Positions 1-9,263 of a DNA stretch of 64,000 nucleotides are shown piece by piece. Origin of the DNA: Streptomyces sp. RerS4. GTDB lineage: Bacteria > Actinomycetota > Actinomycetes > Streptomycetales > Streptomycetaceae. Position numbers and translations under genes: made by a program. The stretch covers positions 3,557,501 to 3,621,500 of the forward strand of contig NZ_CP097322.1 of NCBI RefSeq assembly GCF_023515955.1, read 5' to 3'. Numbering within the stretch: the stretch's first letter is position 1; each line of letters begins with the position of its first letter. The notes beneath the pieces are model-generated. The model ran no database searches. It worked only from the letters and a program-made list of their open reading frames with translations, and had not been told where the DNA came from.

Positions 1-81
1 GGCGGCGTCGGGATGAACGCTGGATGAACCCGGCACGGCGGAGGGGCAGTTCGTCGTGAAGCACCGGTTCGCTGTAGGGCT

Positions 82-101
82 GGGCGCCACGAAAGGCGCC
101 C
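82..101. terminator. Short GC-rich hairpin before the VWA gene
   Basis: Seven-base perfect stem (GGGCGCC at 82-88, GGCGCCC at 95-101) around a six-base loop ACGAAA. No T-tract follows. It could end a transcript entering from the left or sit in the leader of the VWA gene. The rest of 1-211 shows no recognisable gene; GGATGAAC occurs twice near the left edge. Confidence 0.35.
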
Positions 102-211
102 CTGCCGAAGTTCCAGCCAAGGGGCCGATAACCTTACGTGTCCACTCTGGGCAGGGATCAACCGCGCAGCACGGACAAATGACGCACGCACTCATGCGAA
201 AGGCCTGGCTC

Positions 212-1825
212 ATGGGTATTCGGAGCTTGTTGCGCAAGGTGTTCGGCCGGTCATCGGAACCGGTTCCCGAGACGTCGGACGCCTCTTCCGCCGCCGTACC
301 GAACCAGGCGGAACGCACCCCCCTGGACGCGGCGGCCGAGCTGGTGGCGGCGTCTTTCGACAACCCGACCGTTCCGCCGCAGTCCGCACCGCGCGACCGC
401 GAACCGGGGACGCTGCTCACCGCCCCGGCGACCACCTCGGACCCCACGGTCCCCGAGGCCCGTCGCCCGGTGCCGCCGGCGACCCCCCGCCCCGCCCCGG
501 CGCCCGCCGAGGCGCAGTCCTCCCCCGAACCGGTGGCCGAGCCGGCCGAAGAAGCCGAGCCGAGGCCTGTCGCCGCCGAAGCGGAACCGGAAGCCGAGCC
601 CGTGGCCGCCGCCCCCGAGCCCGTGGCCGTCGCCCCCGAGCCCGAGCCGCAGGCCGAAGTCCAGCCCGCAGCCGACCCGGAACCCGAGCCCGAGCCGCAG
701 GCCGAAGTCCAGCCCGCAGCCGACCCGGAACCCGAGCCGGAGCCCGAGCCGCAGCCCGCAACCGTGGCCGCCGAAGCGGAGCCCACCCCCGAGCCGGAGG
801 CAGCCGCCGAGCCGGCCGAGGAAACCGTCGTCCCGGCGGAGCCCGTAGCCGCCGAAGCGGCACCGGAAGCCGAAGTCGTCGCCGCCGCGCCCGAGCCCGA
901 GCCGCAGGCCGAAGTCCAGCCCGCAGCCGACCCGGAACCCGAGCCGCAGCCCGCAACCGTGGCCGCCGAAGCGGAACCCACCCCCGAAGCCGAGCCCGAA
1001 GTCGAGCCCGAGCCCGTGGCCGTCGCCCCCGAGCCCGAAGTCGAGCCCGAGCCCGCAGCCGTCGAAGCGGAAGCCGACGCGGACGCGGACACCACCGACG
1101 CCGACACCAACTCCGACGTCGACCTCGACGTCGACGTCGACGTCGACCTCGACGTCGAGCCCCAAGGCCCCGCCCTCACCGCGGCAGCGGTCCGGCGGCG
1201 GGCGCCCGGGGTTTCGGCGGCGTACAAGGCCGCCGGACAGGTGCTCCGGACCAAGGGCAAGGCGGGGGCCCGCGCCAAGGTGTACCTGGTCCTCGACCGC
1301 TCAGGCTCGATGCGCGGCTTCTACAAGGACGGCAGCGCCCAGTACCTCGCCGACCACGCCCTCGGCCTGGCCGCGCACCTCGACGAAGAGGCCACCGTCC
1401 ACACGGTGTTCTTCTCCACGGAGGTGGACGGCGCCGCCGAGCTGACCCTCGACGCCCACGACGCCACCTGGGTCGAGGCCCGCCACGGCGAGCTCGGCCG
1501 GATGGGCCGCACCAGCTACCACGTCGCCGTGGAAGCGGTCCTGGAGCGCTACCGCAAGGACGGCGGCACCGGCCCGGCCCTGGTCGTCTTCCAGACGGAC
1601 GGCGCCCCCGACAACCGTCAGCCCGCCCGGCAGGCGATCGCCGACGCCGAGTCCTCCGCGCCGGAGGTGTTCTGGCAGTTCGTCGCGTTCGGCGACGACG
1701 ACGCCAAGGCGTTCGACTTCCTGCGCAAGCTGGACGCCGAGAACGCCGGGTTCTTCCACGCCGGCCCCACCCCCACCGAGCTGACCTCCACCGCGCTCGC
1801 GAAGGGCCTCCTGCAGCGCTTCTGA
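212..1825 (+). CDS. VWA domain protein with long Glu/Pro/Ala repeat region
   Basis: 537 aa from ATG 212, which has AAAGG about nine bases upstream; in-frame starts further up (from 56) have no ribosome site. Residues about 95-300 are low complexity: Glu-Pro-Ala runs in which the unit [17 protein letters not shown] is repeated nearly exactly three times (nt about 634-950), then a run of Asp/Val (about 302-316). The folded part, about 354-537, is a von Willebrand A domain of the type seen at the C-terminus of tellurium-resistance TerF/TerY proteins: MIDAS DRSGS starting at Asp362, GRTSYH as the Thr-containing motif and TDGAPD as the Asp motif, so metal binding looks intact. No signal peptide or membrane segment is visible, so it is probably cytoplasmic. 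No ter operon partner is in the window. The acidic region may act as a spacer or be phase-variable through repeat slippage; that is inference. Confidence 0.85.
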   Translation: MGIRSLLRKVFGRSSEPVPETSDASSAAVPNQAERTPLDAAAELVAASFDNPTVPPQSAPRDREPGTLLTAPATTSDPTVPEARRPVPPATPRPAPAPAEAQSSPEPVAEPAEEAEPRPVAAEAEPEAEPVAAAPEPVAVAPEPEPQAEVQPAADPEPEPEPQAEVQPAADPEPEPEPEPQPATVAAEAEPTPEPEAAAEPAEETVVPAEPVAAEAAPEAEVVAAAPEPEPQAEVQPAADPEPEPQPATVAAEAEPTPEAEPEVEPEPVAVAPEPEVEPEPAAVEAEADADADTTDADTNSDVDLDVDVDVDLDVEPQGPALTAAAVRRRAPGVSAAYKAAGQVLRTKGKAGARAKVYLVLDRSGSMRGFYKDGSAQYLADHALGLAAHLDEEATVHTVFFSTEVDGAAELTLDAHDATWVEARHGELGRMGRTSYHVAVEAVLERYRKDGGTGPALVVFQTDGAPDNRQPARQAIADAESSAPEVFWQFVAFGDDDAKAFDFLRKLDAENAGFFHAGPTPTELTSTALAKGLLQRF

Positions 1826-1834
1826 GGCCGTTCA

Positions 1835-1882
1835 CGCCGAAGGCGGCGCCCCCTCCACCCGGAGGGGGCGCCGCCTTCGGCG
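1835..1882. terminator. Strong bidirectional terminator between VWA gene and aspS
   Basis: Perfect 22-bp inverted repeat (1835-1856 and 1861-1882) with a four-base loop, centred between two convergent genes. Symmetry and position fit a terminator serving both. Confidence 0.85.
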
Positions 1883-1899
1883 TTACGGAAACAAGGGCG

Positions 1900-3729
1900 T
1901 CAGCCGCGCGGCGACCCGGCGTCCGGCACGACCGCGTCCGACACCGGACGCTCCGAGGGGGCGGCCTTCGTCTCGACCGGCTTGCGCAGCGCGATGTTCA
2001 GCTCGCGCAGCCGCGACTCCTCCAGGACCGTGGGCGCGCCCATCATCAAGTCCTGGGCGTTGCCGTTGAGCGGGAAGGCGATGGTCTCGCGGATGTTCGG
2101 CTCGTCGGCCAGCAGCATGACGATGCGGTCGACGCCCGGGGCGATGCCACCGTGCGGCGGGGCGCCGAGGCGGAAGGCGCGCAGCATGCCGGCGAACTCG
2201 CGCTCGACGGTCTCGGCCTCGTAGCCGGCGATCTCGAAGGCCTTCAGCATGACCTCGGGCTCGTGGTTGCGGATGGCGCCGGAGGACAGCTCGATGCCGT
2301 TGCAGACGATGTCGTACTGCCAGGCCAGGATGTCGAGCGGGTCCTTCTCCTCCAGGTCCTTCATGCCGCCCTGCGGCATCGAGAAGGGGTTGTGGGAGAA
2401 GTCGATCTTGCCGGTCTCCTCGTCCTTCTCGTACATCGGGAAGTCGACGATCCAGCAGAAGCGGAAGACGTTCTCCTCGAACTGGCCGGCGCGCTTGGCG
2501 GCCTCGACCCGGACCGGGCCCATGATCTTGGAGACCTCGTCGAACTCGCCGGCGCCGAAGAACACCGCGTGCCCGGCCGCCAGGCCCAGGCGCTCGGTGA
2601 GGACCTTGACGTTCTCCTCGGTGAGGAACTTGGCGATCGGGCCGGTCAGCGCACCGTCCTCGCCGACGCGGACCCAGGCCAGGCCCTTGGCGCCCAGCGA
2701 GATCGCGTACTCGCCGAGGCCGTCGAAGAACTTGCGCGGCTGGCCGGCGGTGTCCGGGACGGCCAGGGCACGCACGTGCTTGCCGGCGAACGCCTTGAAC
2801 TCCGAGCCCTCGAAGACGTCGGTGATGTCGACGAGCTCCAGCTTGGCGCGCAGGTCGGGCTTGTCGTTGCCGTACTTCAGCATCGACTCGCGGTACGGGA
2901 TCCGCGGGAAGGGGGAGGTGACCTCGCGGCCACCACCGAACTCGGTGAAGAGCTCGGTCATCAGGCGCTCGATCGGCTGGAAGACGTCCTCCTGCTCGAC
3001 GAACGACATCTCGACGTCGAGCTGGTAGAACTCGCCCGGCGAACGGTCGGCGCGGGCGTCCTCGTCGCGGAAGCAGGGCGCGATCTGGAAGTACCGGTCG
3101 AAGCCGGAGATCATCAGCAGCTGCTTGAACTGCTGCGGCGCCTGCGGCAGGGCGTAGAACTTGCCCGGGTTCAGGCGGGAGGGGACGACGAAGTCACGGG
3201 CGCCCTCGGGGGAGGTCGCGGTGAGGATCGGGGTCGCCATCTCGTTGAAGCCGAGCGCCACCATCTTCGAGCGGATCGACGCGATGACCGCCGAGCGCAG
3301 CATGATGTTGCGGTGCATGCGCTCGCGGCGCAGGTCGAGGAAGCGGTATTCCAGGCGCCGCTCCTCGTTCACACCGTCGTCGGTGTTGATCGTGAAGGGC
3401 AGCGGGCCGGCGGCGCCGAGCACCTCGACCTCGGCGGCCTCGATCTCGATCTCGCCGGTGGGCAGGTCGGGGTTGACGTTCTCGGCGCCTCGGGAGACGA
3501 CCTTGCCGTCGACCCGTACGACCGTCTCCTTGGACAGCTTGTCCAGGACGGCCGCGGCGGCGGTGCCGGGGCGGGCGACGAGCTGCGTGATGCCGTAGTG
3601 GTCACGCAGATCGATGAAGAGGATGCCGCCCAGGTCTCGACGATTGTGCAGCCAGCCGCTCAGCCGGACGTCGGAGCCGACGTCGGAGGCACGGAGCTCG
3701 CCGCACGTGTGGGACCTGTACCGATGCAT
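1900..3729 (-). CDS. aspS: Aspartyl-tRNA synthetase
   Basis: Class II synthetase, 609 aa, charging tRNA(Asp) in the cytoplasm. N-terminal OB-fold anticodon-binding domain (about 14-110, with [19 protein letters not shown]), then the catalytic core and the bacterial GAD insertion. Motif 2 is seen as [19 protein letters not shown] and motif 3 as [14 protein letters not shown]. Length is normal for a bacterial AspRS. The [10 protein letters not shown] form differs from the common RADRQPEFTQ of other bacteria. Whether it discriminates Asp from Asn tRNA cannot be read here. It is a single gene with its own promoter just upstream and a strong terminator downstream. Confidence 0.97.
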   Translation of the reverse strand: MHRYRSHTCGELRASDVGSDVRLSGWLHNRRDLGGILFIDLRDHYGITQLVARPGTAAAAVLDKLSKETVVRVDGKVVSRGAENVNPDLPTGEIEIEAAEVEVLGAAGPLPFTINTDDGVNEERRLEYRFLDLRRERMHRNIMLRSAVIASIRSKMVALGFNEMATPILTATSPEGARDFVVPSRLNPGKFYALPQAPQQFKQLLMISGFDRYFQIAPCFRDEDARADRSPGEFYQLDVEMSFVEQEDVFQPIERLMTELFTEFGGGREVTSPFPRIPYRESMLKYGNDKPDLRAKLELVDITDVFEGSEFKAFAGKHVRALAVPDTAGQPRKFFDGLGEYAISLGAKGLAWVRVGEDGALTGPIAKFLTEENVKVLTERLGLAAGHAVFFGAGEFDEVSKIMGPVRVEAAKRAGQFEENVFRFCWIVDFPMYEKDEETGKIDFSHNPFSMPQGGMKDLEEKDPLDILAWQYDIVCNGIELSSGAIRNHEPEVMLKAFEIAGYEAETVEREFAGMLRAFRLGAPPHGGIAPGVDRIVMLLADEPNIRETIAFPLNGNAQDLMMGAPTVLEESRLRELNIALRKPVETKAAPSERPVSDAVVPDAGSPRG

Positions 3730-3739
3730 CAGTCATCCA

Positions 3740-3767
3740 GTTCTACGCGATACCAGGGTGGATTCAA
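3740..3767 (-). promoter_or_regulatory. Vegetative-type promoter of aspS
   Basis: On the minus strand a -35-like TTGAAT (3767-3762) and a -10-like TAGAAC (3745-3740) are separated by 16 bases; the ATG is at 3729, implying a very short leader. Spacing is close to the HrdB consensus. Confidence 0.55.
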
Positions 3768-3852
3768 CCCTCACAAGGTTACCGTCCGGGCGCACCGCCG
3801 TGCGGGCGTGCCCGCGGGCCCCGCGAACAGGCGGCACCGTCGGATGACCTGT

Positions 3853-3858
3853 AAAGAT
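3853..3858 (+). promoter_or_regulatory. -10 box of a leaderless-type start (PP2C phosphatase)
   Basis: AAAGAT (within TAAAGAT) ends six bases before GTG 3865, and no Shine-Dalgarno is present. This supports GTG 3865 over ATG 3844. Confidence 0.45.
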
Positions 3859-3864
3859 GACCAT

Positions 3865-6073
3865 GTGCGCACCGAGGACGTCCTGGCCGCCATCGCGACC
3901 GGTCTGTGGCGATGGGACAACGCCTCCGGGACGGTCACCCTCGACGGCGAGGCCGCCCGGCTGCTCGGGCTGCCCCCGGAGCCCGTCGTCCTGCCCGAGG
4001 TGGCGGTCCGCTCCCGCTTCCACCCGGTGGACTGGAACGAGATCAACGGCATCGTCACCCTCGCCGTCGCCGAGGGCACCCTCGCGGAGGCCCGCCTGCG
4101 GATCATGGACGTGGACGGCCGCGTCCTGCGCACCGTACGCAGCCGCTCCAAACCGGTGGAGAACCGTACGGCGGAGGGCCGCAGCGACTACGAGCTGATC
4201 GGCACCCTCCAGGAGATCGCCGAACCGCAGCCCGGCACCACCGCCGTGCACACCCCCATCACCGGCGACTGGCGGCGCTCGCGCGAGGCGTTCCTGCTGG
4301 ACGCGGGCCGAGCGCTGGCCGAGGCGCGCTCCACGGCGGAGGTGCTGCGGGTGGCGGCCTCGCTGTCCATGCCGGGCTTCAGCCCGGACGGGCTGGCGGT
4401 CTTCGGCGTCGCGGGCGACCGGCTGTCGGTCATCGGCCACCACGGGCACGGCCCCGGGGACGAGGGCCCCTTCGCCAGCATGGGGCTGGACACGGACTAC
4501 CCGGCGGCGGAGGTCGTCCGGACGGGACGGGCGATCTACCTGCCCTCACCCGAGGAGTACAAACGACGCTTTCCGGCCACCTGGCCGCTCGCCCAGCGCT
4601 TCGGCCGGATCTCCTGGGCCTTCCTGCCGCTGATCGTGGCCGGGCGCACGATGGGCGCCTGGATGGCCGCGTTCAAGCACCCGGTGACCTTCTCACCCGA
4701 CGAGCGCTCCGTCCTGACGACGGTGGCCCGGATGCTCGCCCAGGCCCTCCAGCGGGCCGGCGTGGCCGAATCCGAACGGGAACTCACCACCGGCCTCCAG
4801 CGGTCGATGATGCCCCAGCTCGGCCCCGAGATCCCGGGCATGACGATCGCCGCCCGCTACGTCCCCACCGGCGGCGGCCTCCAGGTCGGCGGCGACTGGT
4901 ACGACGCGATCCCGCTGCCGTCGGGCCGCTTCGCCCTGGTCATCGGCGATGTGCAGGGGCACGACGTACGGGCCGCCGGGCTCATGGGGCAGCTGCGGAT
5001 CGCGGTGCGCGCGTACGCCTCCGAGGGCCACCGGCCCGACGCCGTCCTGTCGCGGGCCTCCCGCTTCCTCGCCGGACTCGGCGCCCCCCAGGACGGCACC
5101 GGCACGGACGACCCGGACGCGGACTTCCACAGCCCGCGCTTCGCGACCTGCCTCTACGTCGAGTGCGACCCGAAATCCGGGCTGCTGGAGGTGGCCCGCG
5201 CGGGCCACCGACCCGGTGGTGCGCATGGCCGACGGCACGGTCATGATGCGGCCCACGGCGGGCGGCCTGCCGCTCGGCATCGTCCCCGACACCGACTACC
5301 CCACGACCCGGTTCACCCTGGAACCCGGCGAGACGATGATGCTGTGCACCGACGGGCTCATCGAGACGGGCGGCCACGACCTCGACACCGGCTGGGCCCG
5401 GCTGCGCGCGATCCTGGAGTCCGACCCCGACGAGCACCCCACCACCGCCGGCATCGCCCCCGCCGGCCACCTCGAACGCCTCGCCGACCTGCTGGTCCAG
5501 GCCGTCCACGGCCCGTCGTCCCACCACACCACCGGCCCGCTCGCCGACCGCCGCGAGGACGACATAGCCCTCGTGCTGCTGCGCCGCGAGGGCCCCGACT
5601 GCGGCTGCGGCGTCCTCACGACGCACCCGGCCCGGCCCGCCCGGCGCACGATGCTGACCGTGGCGCAGGCGGAGCCGGAACGGATCTCGGGCGCCCGCCG
5701 GCAGATCCGGGAGCTGCTGCACGACTGGGCGGACCCGGAACAGGTGGACGCGGCGGTCCTGATGGTCTCCGAGATGGTCACCAACGTCCTCGTCCACACC
5801 GACGGCGACGCGCTGCTGGTCGCGGAGGCCGCGGGCGAGCTGGGCACGCGCCGGCTGCGCGTGGAGGTCGCGGACGGCAGCGACGAGCTGCCGCACAAGC
5901 GCCACCCGGGCGAGATGGCGTCGAGCGGGCGCGGTGTGCTGCTGACGGAGATGCTCGCCGACACCTGGGGTGTGGATCCGCGCGGCGAGGGCAAATCGAT
6001 CTGGTTCGAGCTCTACGAACGCTCCAAGCCGTTCGAGGACGCCATGGACGACGTAGACCACGTAGACCTCTGA
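3865..6073 (+). pseudogene. SpoIIE-type PP2C phosphatase (PAS-GAF-PP2C-HATPase), interrupted by a frameshift
   Basis: Regulatory Ser/Thr phosphatase of the RsbU/SpoIIE class common in Streptomyces, expected to tune anti-anti-sigma switches. From GTG 3865 the first frame encodes a PAS-like domain (WRWDN to about residue 110), a GAF domain (about 130-295) and most of the PP2C fold (GGDWYDAI, GDVQGHD). After codon 448 (VARAGH, 5206-5208) the frame is lost. The rest, starting DPVVRMADG at 5210, continues one frame over with the PP2C end (MMLCTDGLIET, DDIALVLLRR) and a C-terminal HATPase kinase-like domain (VSEMVTNVLVHT, GRGVLL). The family usually reads AGHPDP or AGHPPP here, so two bases seem lost (or one gained) near 5209. 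Both halves are otherwise intact and free of stops, so this is a recent mutation or a sequencing error. The AI-2E-type gene follows 19 bases downstream. Confidence 0.85.
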
Positions 6074-6092
6074 AAGGTAGGTGGCCCCGGCC

Positions 6093-7175
6093 ATGCCGAC
6101 CCCTCTGCTGCCCGATCCGGTCCGTCGGGCCGCCGCGTGGTGCGCGGTCTTCCTGCTGGTCACCGGTGTGCTCGCGGTCGGCGTGTGGCTGTGCGTGGTC
6201 CTCAAGAGCGTCGTGACGCCGGTGCTGCTGGCCGTCCTCGGTACCGCCCTGCTCGGCCCCCTGCACCGGCGGCTGGTCCGCATGCGGGTCAGCCGGTCCC
6301 TGGCGGCGGCGATCACCTGCCTGGCCGTGGTCGCGGTCGTCGGCGGGGCGATCTACGTCGTCACCCTCGCGCTGATCGAGACCGGCGACCAGATCATCGC
6401 CTCGCTGACGCGCGCCGGCGCGAGCCTCGCCGAGCACTTCGGGGCGGCGGGCACCTCACTGGAGGACCTCGCGGCCAACTCGCGGGAGCTGCTGACGAAG
6501 TTCGGCAGTACGGCCGCCTCCGGCGTGGTCGCCGGGATCAGCGTCGTCGCCGCGATGATCGGGACCGCGCTGCTGGCCCTCGTGCTGATCTTCTTCTTCC
6601 TGCGCGACTCCGACCGGGCCGTGGGCACGCTGCGCGCCATGGTCCCGAGTCGCTCGGGCGACATCGCGGAGGCCATGGGCCGGCGCGCCTACGGGGCCGT
6701 CGAGGGCTTCATGCGCGGCACCACCTTCGTGGCCCTGATCGACGCCGTGCTGATCGGGATCGGACTGCTGGTGCTGCGCGTGCCGGGCGCGCTGGGGCTG
6801 GCCGCCCTGGTGTTCGTGACGGCCTACATCCCCTACCTCGGCGCGTTCCTGTCCGGCGCGGTGGCGGTCCTGGTGGCGCTCGCCGACCGGGGCTGGGTCA
6901 TCGGCCTGTGGGTACTGGGCGTGGTGCTGGCGGTCCAGGTGATCGAGGGGAACGTGCTCCAGCCGGTGGTGCAGAGCCGCACCGTGCAGATGCACCCGGT
7001 GGTGGTGATGCTGGCGATCACGGCCGGGGCGAGCGTCGCCGGGATCCTCGGCATGCTGCTCGCGGTACCGCTCGCGGCGGCCGTCTTCGGGGTGCTGTCG
7101 GAGCTGCGGGGCCGCTACACGACCCCGCCGCCCGGGGCGCCGGACCCGGCCACGCCGGGTCCGAGTCGCCCCTGA
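6093..7175 (+). CDS. AI-2E family (UPF0118-type) membrane transporter
   Basis: 360 aa polytopic inner-membrane protein. Two hydrophobic helices at the N-terminus (about 10-60), a third near 70-95, an amphipathic region (about 95-140), then four to five C-terminal helices including FFFLRDSDRAV and the family-typical YIPYLGAFLSG and EGNVLQPVVQSRTVQMHPVVVMLAI blocks. The last assigns it to the AI-2E/PerM superfamily, whose members include AI-2 exporters and Na+/H+ antiporters; the substrate here is unknown. ATG 6093 is chosen because AGGTGG lies about eight bases upstream. It probably shares a transcript with the upstream phosphatase gene. Confidence 0.9.
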   Translation: MPTPLLPDPVRRAAAWCAVFLLVTGVLAVGVWLCVVLKSVVTPVLLAVLGTALLGPLHRRLVRMRVSRSLAAAITCLAVVAVVGGAIYVVTLALIETGDQIIASLTRAGASLAEHFGAAGTSLEDLAANSRELLTKFGSTAASGVVAGISVVAAMIGTALLALVLIFFFLRDSDRAVGTLRAMVPSRSGDIAEAMGRRAYGAVEGFMRGTTFVALIDAVLIGIGLLVLRVPGALGLAALVFVTAYIPYLGAFLSGAVAVLVALADRGWVIGLWVLGVVLAVQVIEGNVLQPVVQSRTVQMHPVVVMLAITAGASVAGILGMLLAVPLAAAVFGVLSELRGRYTTPPPGAPDPATPGPSRP

Positions 7176-7192
7176 GGCGCTCCCGGTGAGCC

Positions 7193-8164
7193 CTACAGCC
7201 CGCCCTCGGACATCCCGTGCACGGCCGGGATCGTGCCCAGGCGGCCCTTCTGGAAGTCGTCGAACGCCTGCTGGAGTTCCTCGCGGGTGTTCATGACGAA
7301 CGGTCCGTAGTGGGCCATGGGCTCCCGGATCGGCCGGCCGCCGAGGAGGACGACCTCCATGTCCGGCGTGTGGGAGTCCTGCTTCTCGTCCGCGCGGACG
7401 GTCAGCGAACCGCCGGAGCCGAACACGGCCGTCTGGCCCAGCTGGATCGGACGGCGCTCGGCGCCCACCGACCCGCGGCCCGCGAGCACGTACGCCAGTC
7501 CGTTGAAGTCCTCCCGCCACGGCAGGGTGACCTCCGCGCCGGGTGCGAGCGTCGCGTGGATCATCGTGATCGGCGTGTGCGTGATGCCGGGGCCCTGGTG
7601 GCCGTCCAGCTCACCGGCGATGACGCGCAGCAGCGCGCCGCCGTCGGGGGTGGTCAGCAGCTGGACGTTGCCGCCGCGGATGTCCTGGTAGCGCGGCGCC
7701 ATCATCTTGTCCTTCGCCGGCAGGTTCACCCACAGCTGGAGGCCGTGGAAGAGACCGCCGGACATCACCAGCTGCTCCGGCGGGGCCTCGATGTGGAGGA
7801 GGCCCGAGCCGGCGGTCATCCACTGGGTGTCGCCGTTGGTGATGGTGCCGCCGCCACCATTGGAGTCCTGGTGGTCGAAGACCCCGTCGATGATGTAGGT
7901 GACGGTCTCGAAGCCGCGGTGCGGGTGCCAGGGGGTGCCCTTCGGCTCACCCGGCGCGTACTCCACCTCGCCCATCTGGTCCATCATGATGAACGGGTCG
8001 AGGTACTGGTAGTTGATCCCGGCGAACGCGCGGCGCACCGGGAATCCCTCGCCCTCGAATCCCCCCGGAGCGGTGGTGACGGCCAGCACCTTGCGCGCGG
8101 TGGCGGCCTGCGGCTCGGCCACGCGGGGAAGGGTCAACGGGTTCTCAACAGTCACTGCGGGCAT
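7193..8164 (-). CDS. Pirin family protein
   Basis: 323 aa bicupin. The N-terminal cupin carries the metal-binding set in HPHRGFETVTYI, then GDTQWMTAGSGLLHIE, all hallmarks of pirins. In this family the metal centre supports quercetin-2,3-dioxygenase activity or redox-dependent regulation; which applies here is unknown. ATG 8164 has an excellent AAGGAGGT upstream. An inverted repeat (8187-8205) sits just beyond the start and may be an operator. It converges with the AI-2E-type gene 18 bases away. Confidence 0.93.
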   Translation of the reverse strand: MPAVTVENPLTLPRVAEPQAATARKVLAVTTAPGGFEGEGFPVRRAFAGINYQYLDPFIMMDQMGEVEYAPGEPKGTPWHPHRGFETVTYIIDGVFDHQDSNGGGGTITNGDTQWMTAGSGLLHIEAPPEQLVMSGGLFHGLQLWVNLPAKDKMMAPRYQDIRGGNVQLLTTPDGGALLRVIAGELDGHQGPGITHTPITMIHATLAPGAEVTLPWREDFNGLAYVLAGRGSVGAERRPIQLGQTAVFGSGGSLTVRADEKQDSHTPDMEVVLLGGRPIREPMAHYGPFVMNTREELQQAFDDFQKGRLGTIPAVHGMSEGGL

Positions 8165-8186
8165 GGTCAGGACCTCCTTCTGGCGT

Positions 8187-8205
8187 CGAGTTTAGTTGAA
8201 ACTCG
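8187..8205. promoter_or_regulatory. Inverted repeat before the pirin gene, candidate operator
   Basis: CGAGTTT (8187-8193) and AAACTCG (8199-8205) form a perfect seven-base inverted repeat with a five-base spacer, 23 bases upstream of the pirin start codon. The spacing suits a dimeric regulator such as MarR type; no regulator gene is adjacent. Confidence 0.45.
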
Positions 8206-8231
8206 AACTTTCTGCCACACCGCACAGAACA

Positions 8232-8266
8232 GCGCACCCGCCCAGGGCATTCCCGGGCGGGTGCGC
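8232..8266 (+). terminator. Strong hairpin with T-rich tail in the pirin/membrane-protein intergenic region
   Basis: Perfect 12-bp stem GCGCACCCGCCC (8232-8243) with GGGCGGGTGCGC (8255-8266); the 11-base loop can pair further. It is followed on the plus strand by GGCATTTATTCATC. It lies upstream of the start at 8340, so it could be an attenuator or insulate the divergent promoters. Confidence 0.5.
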
Positions 8267-8339
8267 GGCATTTATTCATCCGTACATGACAACCAGCCGG
8301 GGTCCCGGCGGAGTCTTCCCTGACATGGAGGAGACCCAG

Positions 8340-8795
8340 GTGACCCCTGAAACCGAGCCCGCGCCCGAGCCCGCGCCCCGGAAGCGCTGGAGCCCGCCGG
8401 CCCCGCTCCGCGTCCTCGGACGGGCCGCCGCCGTGACCGCCGCGATGACGGCGGTCGGCTACGCGGCCAACCGCTGGGCGGCGACCGGCCTGCCGCTGGA
8501 ACCCCTGCCCGGCTCGCCGTGGCCGTACCTCACCGCCTGGGCGGTGCTGACGTTCCTCGCGTGCCTGTTGCTCCAGTGGGCCACGTCCGGCATCGACTAC
8601 GACGGCCGCTGGCAGATGATCGTCGTCCCGATCTTCGCCGGCATCCGCCTCTCCCTGGCCTACCACCCGGACCCGACCCTGCTGTACGCGTACGGGCTGG
8701 CGGGCCTGGCGGTGGGAGCGGCGGGCATCGCCTGGTGGCGCCGGCGCGCGGGCGTCGACCGCCAGGGGTCGCCGGCGCCTAGCGGTCGGAGATGA
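8340..8795 (+). CDS. Small membrane protein of unknown function
   Basis: 151 aa from GTG 8340, chosen because GGAGGAG ends about eight bases upstream; ATG 8325 would overlap that ribosome site. The N-terminal 25 residues are Pro/Glu-rich and probably cytoplasmic. About four hydrophobic segments follow (AAAVTAAMTAVGYA, YLTAWAVLTFLACLLLQW, MIVVPIFAGIRLSLAY, LYAYGLAGLAVGAAGIAWW), ending in a basic tail. No family is recognised. Its 3' end overlaps the convergent secreted-protein gene by 17 bases. Confidence 0.7.
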   Translation: MTPETEPAPEPAPRKRWSPPAPLRVLGRAAAVTAAMTAVGYAANRWAATGLPLEPLPGSPWPYLTAWAVLTFLACLLLQWATSGIDYDGRWQMIVVPIFAGIRLSLAYHPDPTLLYAYGLAGLAVGAAGIAWWRRRAGVDRQGSPAPSGRR

Positions 8796-9153
8796 GGATG
8801 GAGTTGATCGGCGAGAGGTTCTCCGGCCAGCCGTCCCCGGGGCGCATCTTGGGGAGGCAGTCCGTGCCGTAGGAGGTGCGGCACAGCTGCACCGTCCAAC
8901 CGTCGGTCTGGTTGTTGTAGACGATGTGCTGCCCCTCCCAGCCGTAGATCCGGTGCACGCCCTTGCTCCAGAACGTCTTCGACGGCGCCTGGTACCAGTT
9001 CGTGCCCGGGTAGAAGCAGACCGCCCCCGACGGGCAGCCGAACGAGTCGGCGGCCTGTGCCGGCGCCGCCGCCAGGATTCCCGTGCCCAGTGCCAGTGTC
9101 GCGGCGGCCGCGAACGCGGCGGCCTGCGTACGGATCGATGACGTACGGGCCAT
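8779..9153 (-). CDS. Secreted peptidase inhibitor I36-like (beta/gamma-crystallin type) protein
   Basis: 124 aa preprotein. Sec signal peptide with Arg-containing n-region, Ala-rich core and likely cleavage after APAQA (about residue 35). The mature domain has four Cys (FGCPSGAVCFY, QLCR, TDCLP) and aromatic-rich GTNWYQAP and YNNQTDGWTV segments, the pattern of Streptomyces SMI/peptidase-inhibitor I36 secretory proteins. Two disulfides are expected. ATG 9153 is preceded by GAGGAGG. Target protease unknown; many relatives have no tested inhibitor activity. Confidence 0.8.
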   Translation of the reverse strand: MARTSSIRTQAAAFAAAATLALGTGILAAAPAQAADSFGCPSGAVCFYPGTNWYQAPSKTFWSKGVHRIYGWEGQHIVYNNQTDGWTVQLCRTSYGTDCLPKMRPGDGWPENLSPINSILISDR

Positions 9154-9263
9154 CACTGCCTCCTCGGTAGGTGGGCGGAGGATTCCCCCGTGGATCCCCC
9201 GCCACGGCGATACTGCGCCGCGCCCCACCGGTGCCGCGATGCTTTCGGTCGTGCCCGAAAGGA

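Noticed and set aside
631..960. Repeats that might be a CRISPR array
   Set aside because: Units are contiguous, in frame and coding, with no spacers.
251..1165. Gly-rich minus-strand frame in the VWA repeat region
   Set aside because: Exact mirror of the Glu/Pro repeats, with Gly/Leu/Arg/Phe repetition; no start signal.
2152..6216. Very long plus-strand frame covering the antisense of aspS and the phosphatase gene
   Set aside because: The part before 3844 is antisense to aspS with shadow composition; only the part from 3865 is coding, and it leaves this frame at about 5209.
6093..7175. Quorum-sensing AI-2 exporter
   Set aside because: The family label covers several transport functions; no luxS or AI-2 gene is present, so only the family is reported.
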